NCBI GenBank assembly: GCA_020975725.1
Contig: QXJR01000030.1
Location: 372,001 to 436,000, forward strand
Origin: Picocystis sp. L7
Taxonomy: Eukaryota; Chlorophyta; Picocystophyceae; Picocystales; Picocystaceae
DNA length: 64,000 nucleotides
Direction: 5' to 3'
The translations under genes were made by a program, and so were the position numbers. Numbering within the stretch: position 1 is the stretch's first letter; each line of letters opens with the position of its first letter. This document shows, one piece after another, positions 1 to 12,007 of the stretch. A model generated the notes under the pieces. That model made no database searches. It worked only from the letters and a program-made list of their open reading frames with translations, and was not told where the DNA came from.

Positions 1-213
1 ATTCATCGGGTCGGACCTTCCTTTCGAAAAGGAACGTGGCGTCCGTTCGAAAGGGACGACCGTCCCCTCGATCGGACGGTGGCTGGAAAAACCAGGAAGG
101 GTTCCCCCCTCCAAGGCACGTCCCTCGAGTGAAGTGAGGTGAATTCGAGCTCGTGCCATTGCGCGCACGTGGCGCACGTCTCTTGCTCCTGCGCCTCGTG
201 GACGGGCGACTGC
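1..213. promoter_or_regulatory. Upstream region of the LysM gene (window edge)
   Basis: This stretch is GC-rich. It contains two TTCGAA-centred pyrimidine/purine elements (CCTTTCGAAAAGG at about 21-33 and GTTCGAAAGGG at about 43-53) of the kind seen in most promoter regions of this window. No coding sequence is recognised. Confidence 0.4.
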
Positions 214-792
214 ATGGCGGACGTGCACGTGGTGGTGCCTGGAGAGACCCTCTTCGCCATCGCCAGGCGCCATGCGCACGAAGGGGTCACGGTGGCGTCC
301 TTGGTGCGCGTCAACCGCGACACCCTCCGCCATCCCGACCGACTGGCCGTAGGAACGCGCATTCGGCTGCGTGGCGACGTCGCCAGACCGCCTCTGCCGC
401 CGCGTGCGATCCGTGGGAAGGTGCCAGGTGGATGGATGGCGCTGGGATGCGCGGCGGTGGGCGCCAGCGCCCTTCTGCAGATGCAACGGACGCAATCCTC
501 GCTGGCCAGGAGAGAGAAGGACGAGCAGCTGCGCCTGGATCGCCAGAGGCAGAAGACGCACTGGATGCGTGCGCTCGTGGCCGAACCAGGCGTGGTGCGC
601 GAGTATCCGGACGAGGAGAAGTGGTCCACGGAAGAGGAAGACGGACCAGAACCCACCCCAGAGGAGAGGAGCGAAATGCAACGCAAGTATCGTACGTTCT
701 TGAAGCAAACCAAAGCAGACACGTCCCAAATGGCCCTGCCGGGTAAAGAAAACGAGTACGCGGACAGCGAAGAACGCAAGTACTTCACATGA
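214..792 (+). CDS. LysM-domain protein with one predicted membrane segment
   Basis: The 192-residue protein opens with a LysM motif at about residues 5-52 (HVVVPGETLFAIARRH ... LVRVNRDTL ... VGTRIRL). LysM folds bind GlcNAc-type glycans or act as a protein-interaction module. A hydrophobic stretch at about 69-88 (GGWMALGCAAVGASALLQM) may be a membrane anchor, and the rest is charged and probably disordered. The start at 214 is chosen because the ATG directly precedes the domain and has a GCATGGCGG context. The open frame extends upstream to an ATG at 139, but that adds only a cysteine/serine-rich stretch without a motif. The cellular role is unknown. The gene is tail-to-tail with the methyltransferase. 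Confidence 0.7.
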   Translation: MADVHVVVPGETLFAIARRHAHEGVTVASLVRVNRDTLRHPDRLAVGTRIRLRGDVARPPLPPRAIRGKVPGGWMALGCAAVGASALLQMQRTQSSLARREKDEQLRLDRQRQKTHWMRALVAEPGVVREYPDEEKWSTEEEDGPEPTPEERSEMQRKYRTFLKQTKADTSQMALPGKENEYADSEERKYFT

Positions 793-1169
793 TGGCACGT
801 ATGCACCGCCCTCGCATGTTGGATGGAGCAAAGGAGGGGCATACAACGGTGTGGAATGGAACCATGAGCCCGTCCGAGGCATGGCACCTGCCTTTGCATC
901 AACACCTTGGATCCCAAGAGAACCAGGGATGCAGTAGGTACGAAACTCTTGCACGCAGATGGCAGACGTTCACCGAAACGCACAGCAGGACGCCGCTGTA
1001 AGGATGGCTACCTTTGCCGAGAGAGGCGTAGCTGCCAGAAACATCCTCTTTCGACCGTACGTCATGGTGCCAGGGACGGGCAACGCAGTGGCAAGTGGCG
1101 TAGGATACGGCAGGGACGCGTGCATCGCCGGTGTCAAGTTGTTTGTGGTCTTGTAACACGTCCAAGCCA
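793..1169. other. Tail-to-tail intergenic spacer
   Basis: This 377-bp spacer lies between two converging stop codons. It should hold the two 3' UTRs. No RNA gene, repeat or conserved ORF is visible. Confidence 0.5.
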
Positions 1170-1868
1170 TCAGTAGCGCTTGTGATAGATATAGCAGTCG
1201 ACCGCAGCTGGCGTGTGCGTTTGTTGGAGCGGCACGCATTCCACGAACTCGAAGCTGGGCGAATCGAGGGACTTGGAGACGAGCAATACGCGCGCACCCG
1301 GCCGGAGCGCCTCCAATTGCCAGGTCATGGCGTTCAAGAGCCCCCTTCCGAAACACGTCGCGAAGCTGTACACCACGTCCACGCCGTCCAGCGGCTCGTG
1401 GAGCAGGTCCCCGTGCACGAACTCCACCTTGGGCGCGTGGAAGGGCCACGTTCCTTCGGATTCCATCCCGTCGCCTTCCTCGTTGGGTCCCTTTCGCAAG
1501 GCTTGGATCGTGCGTTCCGTCTCGGACTCGTAGGAGGCCAAGGACTGCATGGCGACCTCGTGCAGCGACTCGAGGCGTTCCACGCCTCGGCAGGCTTCGA
1601 ACGGATGCGTGAGGGCTGCTGCCAGGACCGCCTGTCCGGTTCCCGATCCGAGGTCGAGGAAGGTCTCCTTGGACGTCGGCTCCACGCGCGACAGTGCGTG
1701 TGCCATGGCCTCGAATCCGACCTCGCCGTAGAACCAGTCGTCGCTTTGCTTCGCCCATCCCGTCGCCACGGCTTCTCTTTCGGCCATGACCAACGCCTGA
1801 TCGCGATTGACGCGTCGAATCGAAGCGTAGGCGGCGCGCGATAGCGGCTTCGGCGTCGCCATCGCCAT
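1170..1868 (-). CDS. DOT1-like SAM-dependent methyltransferase
   Basis: The 232-residue protein has a seven-beta-strand methyltransferase core: motif I is LDLGSGTGQAVLAAA, followed by CRGVERLESLHEVA and then VEFVHGDLLHEPLDGVDVVY and SFATCFGRGLLNAM. The D-L-G-S-G-x-G-Q motif I and the following GVE motif resemble the DOT1 histone-H3K79 methyltransferase fold. Small stand-alone DOT1-like proteins of this size occur in algae, and their substrate is usually unknown. No chromatin-binding extension is present, so a histone substrate is not implied. The start is the ATG at 1868 (GCGATGGCGATGG context); an in-frame ATG at 1880 adds MCGA. The gene is head-to-head with CLP1, 226 bp between start codons. 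Confidence 0.72.
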   Translation of the reverse strand: MAMATPKPLSRAAYASIRRVNRDQALVMAEREAVATGWAKQSDDWFYGEVGFEAMAHALSRVEPTSKETFLDLGSGTGQAVLAAALTHPFEACRGVERLESLHEVAMQSLASYESETERTIQALRKGPNEEGDGMESEGTWPFHAPKVEFVHGDLLHEPLDGVDVVYSFATCFGRGLLNAMTWQLEALRPGARVLLVSKSLDSPSFEFVECVPLQQTHTPAAVDCYIYHKRY

Positions 1869-2094
1869 CGCGCCACACACCTCTCCCGATCCTCGCTTAA
1901 CTTAACCTCTTCCCTTTCGTAAACCTCCGGCTTCCCCTCCTTTCCCCCTGCTTGTTTTCCCTGAACCTCATCCGGGCGGTGCAGTTCACGACCGATGGCG
2001 TCCCTCCCGGCCACTGGCATCCACGAGTTTAGGTAGGTTAAGTCCGGGTTAAGTTGGACCGAGGTGGAGGGACACCGACGTCCATTTCGACGGG
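1869..2094. promoter_or_regulatory. Short bidirectional promoter (methyltransferase / CLP1)
   Basis: Only 226 bp separate the two divergent start codons. The interval carries GGTTAA-type boxes close to both starts (CTTAACTTAACC near 1896-1907 on the methyltransferase side, and AGGTTAAG plus GGGTTAAG near 2034-2053 on the CLP1 side). Confidence 0.45.
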
Positions 2095-3574
2095 ATGGCG
2101 ACAAGCGCACACGCCGAAGACGGCGACGAAACGACCGTCTGGACGCTCGGAAAGGTGCCTGGACGCGATCCGAGGGGAACGAGCGGGATCAGAAGGAAGG
2201 AAGAGAAGCTGACGAGGGAAGCGGATGCGTACAGGAATGCGAACTGCGGCTGGAAGCGTCGTGGGAGAGTCCGCTCCAAGTGACGGTAAGTCCTGGGCTG
2301 CAAGCGCAGACCATGGGAGAAGATAAAGGTGTTTCTGTACCTGGACGAAGCTGACTTGGATCCGCCGTTGCTTCTCCCGGAAACGCGAACAGCTGCAAGC
2401 CGGAAAGGCGGAAGTGTTTGGAACCGAAATCGCGGTGGGACAGGAATTTTCCTTCAAAGGCCAAAAAATTGCCATCTTCACATGGCACGGTGCCACCATC
2501 CGAGTGAAAGGAAAACCTGAAGTGGCGTACCAAGAAAGCGACACCCCAATGGCCACCTACCTGAATGCACACGGCATCCTGGAAGCCAGGAGGCAACGAG
2601 CAAAGGAAAGCACTGGCAAGGAACAGGAGCTCCAAGGGCCACGTGTGCTCCTTGCAGGACCCGTGGACGTGGGAAAGAGCTCCGTCTCCAAAATCTTGAT
2701 CAACTACGCCGTGAAGAAGGGATGGGCCCCCGTCATGATAGACCTAGACATTGGACAGGGAAGCCTAACAGTGCCAGGGACCATTTCTGCAGTCCCTGTG
2801 GAAGCACCCATTGACATCCTCCGCGGATACCCCCAAGAAATCCCCTTGGTGTACCAGTTCGGACACAGTTCCCCGTCCGAAAATGCGGAACACTACAAAT
2901 ACCTGGTGAAACGGATGGCAGAAGTCCTGGATGCCCGTTGCAAGGCAAGCGAACATGCGCGGTGCTCAGGGATGGTGATCAACACCATGGGATGGGTAGA
3001 GGGCCTAGGATATGCACTGCTGCTGGATGCGGCAAAGACCCTAAAGGTGGACGTGATCCTCGTCATTGGACAGGAAAGGCTCTATAGCGTTCTCAAGGGA
3101 GAGCAGTCTCTCAAGGGGATGGAAATCGTAAAGTTGCCCAAGTCAGGAGGAGTGGTTACGAGGGACAAGGATTATCGACAGAAGTCACGACAGATGAGGA
3201 TCAAGGAATACTTTTACGGCCACGACGAGGAGTATTCGCCGCACTCTCAGAACGTCCCAATCGAAGCATTGAAAGCATACCGCATCGCCAAGAAGCAATC
3301 CGCGTCCGACCATGCGTTGCCGGTTGGGCAGGTGGTGGAGCACAAAACACTGACTGTGACCCCCATGGATTCGACGAAAGACCTCATGCACACTATCCTG
3401 GCCGTGTCTCATGCGAGTACGATCGAAGAAATTGCGGCAGAAAACGTGGCTGGTTTTATATTCGTAGCAGACATTGATACGGCCAATAATAGGCTGACCT
3501 ATTTGGCGCCATGTCCAGGGCCACTGCCAGGAAAATATTTGCTGGGTGGTACCTTGAAGGCTTATTTTGAATAA
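2095..3574 (+). CDS. CLP1: Polynucleotide 5'-hydroxyl kinase CLP1 (mRNA 3'-end / tRNA processing)
   Basis: Three exons (2095-2154, 2235-2285, 2393-3574), all joined in phase 0, give a 430-residue protein. CLP1 is the RNA 5'-kinase subunit of cleavage factor II in pre-mRNA 3'-end formation and of the tRNA-splicing endonuclease complex. The N-terminal beta domain runs from WTLGK across exon 2 (ECELRLEASW) into AEVFGTEIAVGQEFSFKG and AIFTWHG. A Walker A loop GPVDVGKSS lies at about 126-134, followed by DLDIGQGSLTVPGTISAVPV and the C-terminal CLP1 domain. The length is normal for the family. Both introns (80 and 107 bp) contain GCTGAC before the acceptor (2208-2213, 2350-2355). Exon 1 was placed by joining the open frame to conserved family sequence. 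The gene converges on the MBD4-type gene with 24 bp between stop codons. Confidence 0.95.
2155..2234 (+). other. CLP1: CLP1 intron 1
   Basis: 80 bp, GTGCCT...TACAG, with GCTGAC at 2208-2213. The interval to the acceptor is purine-rich. Confidence 0.9.
2286..2392 (+). other. CLP1: CLP1 intron 2
   Basis: 107 bp, GTAAGT...AACAG, with GCTGAC at 2350-2355. It is the only intron here with the textbook donor GTAAGT. Confidence 0.9.
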
Positions 3575-3598
3575 GTGCTGTGTTCTTCTTTGCTTCTA

Positions 3599-4315
3599 CT
3601 ACTTGACCTCCCCTGCGTGCTTTGTGAGACTGGTTCCTTGGTGCTGGTTGGTCACTGATGCATGTGGGACAGGTTCTCGAGTAAACCCGCTCCCCAGCCC
3701 ATCCGTATCTTTTAAGAACTTGACATACAGCTTCAACTCTTTGTCTTCTGGTTCCACCTCTTTCCAAGCTTCGGGCACGCAGAAGATGGCATAAGCATCC
3801 GCTGCGTACGTTCCAATGCCGTGTAGTTCTTCTGGAGACGTCCAATCCTTCTCCAGGTACTCCTGAGAGAACCTCTTGATGGCTTTGCTTCGTTTCCGGA
3901 ACAGTCCGAGGGGTTGAATGATGGCTTCGATTTTCGTTTCGTCCGCCTCCACGGCGGCTTGGGCGTTCGGCACGAGTTCGAATAGTTTCCAGATGACGTT
4001 TCTGACTTGCTTGTTGCTCGTTTTGTTCAGGAGCATGCAAGCCACGAGCAATTTCCAAGGATCGTCGTAGAGCTGTTCTTCGAGCAGCCCGTACGACGAG
4101 GCCGGTGGGATCCACCTCGTATGGTCGTGCTCGTGCGTGTTCCTCCAACCAATTCTTGTACTTCTTTCCTTTCTCTTCATCGGCGTGGGCGGACCTTCCG
4201 TTTTGAAGTACTTGCTCGTTCGCCTGGACAACGCCACCTCCATCGACTTGCTCTTCTTCCGCCTCTTCTTCGCAATGCCGTCCTCGGTTTCGCTCTCTTC
4301 CTTCCCCATTCCCAA
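3599..4315 (-). CDS. MBD4: MBD4-type mismatch-specific DNA N-glycosylase (HhH-GPD)
   Basis: The protein has 238 residues. MBD4 removes T or U from G:T and G:U mismatches in base-excision repair. A basic N-terminal tail (KKRRKKSK) is followed by the glycosylase domain at about 80-215: LYDDPWKLLVACMLLNKTS, then IIQPLGLFRKRSKAI, then the helix-hairpin-helix ELHGIGTYAADAYAIFC with the expected catalytic Asp at about 173. There is no methyl-CpG-binding domain, as in plant MBD4-like proteins. The C-terminus continues about 25 residues past the conserved domain into low-complexity sequence and ends 24 bp from the CLP1 stop, so the 3' UTRs of the two genes almost certainly overlap. Confidence 0.9.
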   Translation of the reverse strand: MGMGKEESETEDGIAKKRRKKSKSMEVALSRRTSKYFKTEGPPTPMKRKERSTRIGWRNTHEHDHTRWIPPASSYGLLEEQLYDDPWKLLVACMLLNKTSNKQVRNVIWKLFELVPNAQAAVEADETKIEAIIQPLGLFRKRSKAIKRFSQEYLEKDWTSPEELHGIGTYAADAYAIFCVPEAWKEVEPEDKELKLYVKFLKDTDGLGSGFTREPVPHASVTNQHQGTSLTKHAGEVK

Positions 4316-5288
4316 CTCGGACGCGTGTACCGCCTTCCAACCGCCTTCTCAGGCGTCGGACCGCCACAAATCGCTCCGCGAAAGCGAAAGCGCGAAGCGG
4401 AGTGGCGCGAAATGACGTCGATGGCGCACGTCGACGTGTGCTTAACCCGTGAGTTAACCGAAAGCATTCGAGAGGCAAACCTGGGGAAAGTCCGAGTTCA
4501 CGAAAGGTAACCTCGCGGTCGAGGGTTGCTGGGAAACACACAGTTGTGAATTCGTTGTGAAGGAGGTGGCGTGGCCACTGGTCCGTACGTGGCGATTCGT
4601 GGGCGTTCGTGTTGGCCTTCGAAGCAGGAAGAAGGCATGCCGTGCGTTTCGGTTCGACGAGGACGGCTTGGCGTCGAGCGCACGTGCGGAGAACCTGGCG
4701 CGTCAGGTGGGACTTCGAGCTGGCACGCGAGTGGGCGTCGTTGGATCAGGAACCAGGGGGCCGACCTGCTTCCTCCGCTACCTTTCCTTTCCTACCACGC
4801 ATGCCTCGTAGATGCATCTTTGCTTCTCGGATCCGCCTTCGACACGTCCCTCTCGTCTCGTGGAAACCGATGGAAACGAAACCATCGCCAACCATAAGAA
4901 CGTACCGGTGTGCAACGCCCTATCGAACCCGACTTCCATCCCCTTTCGAACCCCGATGCCATCCCCTTTCGAACGGACCTCGAGGTTGTCTCTTTCCGTC
5001 CCCTTTCTCGTCCCGATCCACCTCCCTTTCGGAAAGGGAACGGTTTCGGGTTCGAACCCGACTTCCATCCCCTTTCGAACCCCGATGCCATCCCCTTTCG
5101 AACGGACCTCGAGGTTGTCTCTTTCCGTCCCCTTTCTCGTCCCGATCCACTTCCCTTTCGGAAAGGGAACGGTTTCGGGTTCGAACCCGACCGAGGGTCC
5201 GGTCAAGCCAAGGATAGGTTCACGTGCAGCAGGTCCTCCCAAACGACGGCGTTGGAACTCGCATCGCGACGTCCATCGCGCCATCGCC
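4316..5288. promoter_or_regulatory. Head-to-head intergenic region MBD4 / GET3
   Basis: This 973-bp divergent region contains a GTTAAC box at 4453-4458, many TTCGAA elements and a tandem 129-bp duplication (listed separately). A plus-strand open frame at 4557-4811 contains a short run (SSARAENLARQVGLRAGTRVGVVG) loosely like the start of an AMP-binding enzyme. Nothing supports a functional gene. Confidence 0.5.
4924..5181. repeat. Two tandem copies of a 129-bp promoter unit
   Basis: Bases 4924-5052 and 5053-5181 are almost identical, with CACCTCCC versus CACTTCCC the main internal difference I can see. Each unit holds several CCCTTTCGAA-type elements and ends in the 16-bp perfect palindrome TCGGGTTCGAACCCGA (5046-5061 and 5175-5190). 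The array ends about 110 bp upstream of the GET3 start codon. Near-identity implies a recent duplication or ongoing homogenisation. Confidence 0.9.
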
Positions 5289-6399
5289 ATGGACGAAGAG
5301 GCGCCCTCTCCGACGCTGCAGAACGTGCTGGACCAGACCTCCCTCAAGTGGATCTTCGTGGGCGGCAAGGTGCGCGAACGAGACCGCGAGGAGGCCGAAG
5401 TAACGAGGCGGCGGTAGCTGACGGTGTGGCGCGCAGGGAGGTGTCGGCAAGACCACCACGTCTTGCAGCTTGGCCGTGCAGCTTTCGGAGGTGCGGGAGA
5501 GCGTTTTGATCATCTCCACGGATCCGGCGCACAACCTGAGCGACGCGTTTCGCCAGAAGTTCTCCCGTCATCCCACCTTGGTGGACGGATTCGACAACTT
5601 GTACGCGATGGAAGTGGATCCAGAACCCGAAGACGCGCACTTGGCGAACGGAGAGGAAGACGATGGGTTCCTGGCAGATCTGACGTCGTCCATCCCTGGG
5701 ATCGACGAGGCGATGAGCTTCGCCGAGGTCATGAAACAAGTGCAGACCATGGATTACTCGGCCATCGTGTTCGACACCGCACCCACCGGACACACGCTGC
5801 GATTGCTCCAGTTTCCCACCGTGCTGGAAAAAGGACTCAACAAGATCCTCAGCCTCAAGTCCATGATGGGTGGCATGATGGCGCAGCTGGCCAAGATGAT
5901 GGGTGGACAAGAGGAAGGAGAAGACGAAATGATCACCAAAATGGCAGAACTCAAAACCGTGGTGGAAAAGGTCAACGTACAGTTCAAAGATCCAGAAATG
6001 ACCACCTTCGTATGCGTGTGCATCCCGGAGTTCCTTTCCCTCTACGAAACCGAAAGGTTGGTGCAAGAACTGGCCAAGTTCGAAATCGACACTCACAACA
6101 TCGTCATCAACCAAGTGCTCTTCCCAGAAAGAGCAGGAGGATCCAAGCTGCTGGGCTCCAGAATAAAGATGCAACAGAAGTACTTGGACCAATTCTACGA
6201 CCTCTACGAAGATTTTCACATCGTCAAGATGCCGCTCCTGGAAGAGGAAGTGAGGGGGGTGGACGCGCTGCGGGCATTCTCCAACAGCCTTGTCCAACCC
6301 TACACCCCGCCACCGGCACCGGAGACAGAAGACCAGATCTCCAACTTGCAGCAGAAGATCATTGAGCTGGAAGCAGAAGTCAGAGCACTCAAGGCATGA
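5289..6399 (+). CDS. GET3: GET3 ATPase, tail-anchored protein targeting factor (plant type)
   Basis: Two exons (5289-5369, 5437-6399) are joined in phase 0 and give 347 residues. GET3 is the cytosolic ATPase that carries tail-anchored proteins to the ER GET1/GET2 receptor. The intron interrupts the P-loop: exon 1 ends IFVGGK and exon 2 starts GGVGKTTTS. Switch and client-binding motifs follow ([47 protein letters not shown]). At the position of the fungal/animal zinc CxxC the protein reads [18 protein letters not shown], without cysteines, as in plant GET3a. A short coiled coil ends the protein. The intron is 67 bp, with GCTGAC at 5417-5422. The UBE2J product in this window is itself a tail-anchored protein and a plausible client. 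Confidence 0.95.
5370..5436 (+). other. GET3: GET3 intron
   Basis: 67 bp, GTGCGC...CGCAG, with GCTGAC at 5417-5422, 15 bases from branch A to the acceptor G. Confidence 0.93.
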
Positions 6400-9300
6400 G
6401 CACCCAGAGGGGTCTGCCAGGGGAGAGCACACCGAGACAAAGAATTGCCTCGGAAGCAGCGCAGACGAACTGGAATCTCCCAAATGATTGAAACTGACTG
6501 GGGAATAATCGGACACTTTGATAGATCAAGTGTTGTCTTGGTTCCAATGTATCCTACAGACAGAAGAAGGTATGCACAGCACATTTTCTTTTTTTCTAGC
6601 ATCTGTAAAGTGGCTATTCTCCTCTGCGTCAACTCATCCACGTGCACGTGTGGATCCACTGTCCCTGGAGGAAACCGCGCTGGCGTTTTTGTCCCTCAAA
6701 ATGCTCTGTGTTCGCCAAGACTCTTTACGTTTTAATCTCAAAAAACACTCTCATATGACTGAGGGATACTGGATCTAGGGTGTTACAACCTCTCTGGCTC
6801 GCTGTTTCGCGCAAGCTTGTCCGAGCAGCCACCCTAACAACAGGTGCAAGAGGAAAAAGAAATGTCTTTCCAGTTCCTCCAATCCACATGATGCCGTAGA
6901 AGTGTTCTTGCATTGCAACCTAGGCCTCGCAAGCCTAGCAAGGCCTTTTGTCTTCTTGGAGGAAACCTTGACTGGCAGGAATGGAACAAACGTAAGAATT
7001 TGCATCCCTAGTGAATTGAATTCCTCATACAAGGACATCAACCCAGCATGACTACACTATCCACCATGGTAGTCTGATCCTCTAACGCTATCATTCATCG
7101 CATTGAAATGAGGGTCTTCACAACACCAAGTTTTGTGTACTTTTCCACCAAAGTTGGGGAATGGAAAGGTGCACACTCGCATGGCTTCGTAACGCCAATT
7201 TCCGTCATTTGAAGGTTACGCAGTACACGAGGTTAGTGAAAGAGTGGGCATGGACGCCCACCCCTCTTAAATTTCCTTGGCCCCTTCCAGTGAAAGGAGT
7301 ATTCTCCATCGTGATGAGGCACTACGATGCTTGTAGGACATACAAGAGGCCTTGCATTCGTTGGAAAGAAGGAAGGCGATGACTTCCTTCCACCAAGTTC
7401 ACTTGTAGAGGGAGATGCCTTCTCCTATAATAGTGCCTAAAAGACGCTCAAAGGGGTTGAATGTATGAAGCCCACAGCAACCATTAACACGCTTACACCT
7501 AAGGGAACAGAATCAACAAGACCAAATCGGTTGAAATAGATCCAAGGTCGAAAGTCCCTAAAAAGACTGTTGAAAATTTTGTGGTGTGTACAAATTGTTA
7601 GGCAAAGGTCATTGATGCGATTACGAGATCAAAAATGTGATCTAAGACCACCCATGTGTATTGTCGAAATGTTCCATTATGTCGACATAGATATTTAATT
7701 TCCCGCTTTAAGAGACCTTCCATAGAATGACACGTGCGACTTGTGCCATGTGAAAAAGTAGAAATATGCAAGCGAAAGTTTATATGACAATTCATGCTAG
7801 GAACGAACGATGCTTACGGAGCATTCATGGTTGTCGTTCCATTTCGTGATAGACATCCCGGCCTTTGGAGCATGATTGGTGCATGCGATGAATGCATTAG
7901 ATACTAGACTATCTTTTCTTTTGATGCATTAAAGTTTTTGACAACTCGCAAGAATCACCACCACGCGGCCGGCGCATTGGATCAACGATGGGTGTACTTT
8001 TTTATTGTCAAAATGCAACCGCAATATGCAAATCTGAGATCCGAGTACAAGAAGGTGGCCAAGGTTTTACAACAGTGTCTATTTAGTTGGACCCTTCCCG
8101 GTGTAACTAGAGCCGCCCACGAGGCTCTCTCCCGTCTCATCTAGGACATTTAGATGGAGAGCCGAATCCTAGATGATGAGATGGAAAAGGAGAAGCATTG
8201 GTTTTACGATTGAATGGTCAAGTACCCAATTTCCATCTTGATCTAGGTGGCCCGACATTCTGATGAATAGGTGTTCACTCAAGTAGCGTTGAGTCACTTT
8301 CATAGCTAGCCCATGACCATCGTCACGCCCACCTTGTACGTTAGCTTGCAAGCATTGGAGTTGTCACCAAACGACCTTAAGCCCATTGCAAAGATAACTG
8401 AAGCAAATTGGTCTTCTATTGTTAACGTACTCAAAGTATGCGTGACAGTGATGTTGTTCAAAAGGACGCTAGAAATGAGCAAGATTTTCGGTGGTGTCCG
8501 CTTTTCGCCGCCCAAGAGAATGATCGCCTCCATGTCGCCTACCACTAAACTCGTTTAATTGGGACCAACCAACATAGACATCGGAATCCATTGGGGAAGA
8601 CCAAAGTCCATGCATTGGGTCGAGAACGCTAGGCACAATTACCAATCATTACTTCTTTGAAAGCAAAGCTACAATTCAAATGTGATCGTGCAGGCCGATT
8701 GAAGGACTGCATTGTGGCATGCTCGAGATGAAATCTAAGCTATCTTTTGAACTCTATCTTGTGCCTCTGGAGGAGGCGGAGACCTCACTTCGTTTCTCAA
8801 ACATGTGCAAGTGAACACGGCCACGTATAAGTGCATGTGATTCATATGCACGCAAAGAAAGTGGAATATGTAGACTCCGCGTCCATTTGGTAAAATGAAG
8901 CCAATGTTTGCAAACGTTTTCAATCACAAGCAATCGAAGGAGGGTAAGGGCAAAACGATGAAGGTATTGTAGGGTCTTGCGATGGTTGCCCCAGGCGACG
9001 AAAGGATGCTTATTATCTGGATTTGTCTTGCGTTCTAAGAGATTTGATGTCATTCAATCTAGCGAATCTTGGTTGAGTCTCAGACGAGCGTCGTGCGCCA
9101 CAAGATGATAATACATAAGGAAGGAACGGGGAGATGAATGAAGGAGACGATCCAAGTTTTGAGGTGATGCGATTTTACAAACAAAACGAAATGTTTATTT
9201 GTGCGTAGGAACCATAACGCCACAATCAACAAAATGAACTACATGCTATGAAATCGTCCATGACTCCCGTGGCGCTCCAATAACGAATTCGTGAGGGAGG

Positions 9301-9524
9301 GGATTAGGCTATGGACTTGTCATTGAAAGGAAGGGCGTGGATCCGGGATGGAAGCATGGAGGACTCTCCCGGGACATGGTCCGTGATAAAAGAACGTCGA
9401 GAGCCTATGTCAAAACGGCTTTCAGGGACGTACCATGTCGCCACTTCAATCCATACATCACCTGCCCTCAAGGGAAGTGCATGTTACCCCCTTGGCCAAA
9501 TGCATTAAATGCTCGTAACATACT
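6400..9524. other. AT-richer gene-free region between GET3 and DHX15
   Basis: About 3.1 kb lies between converging genes. Base composition is visibly more AT-rich than the flanks and only short open frames occur in all six frames. I recognise no gene, RNA, terminal repeat or transposon motif. Parts (for example 8169-8545 and 9311-9508) have moderate open stretches that may be eroded coding or mobile DNA, but no family can be named. Confidence 0.5.
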
Positions 9525-12007
<2,483 letters not shown>

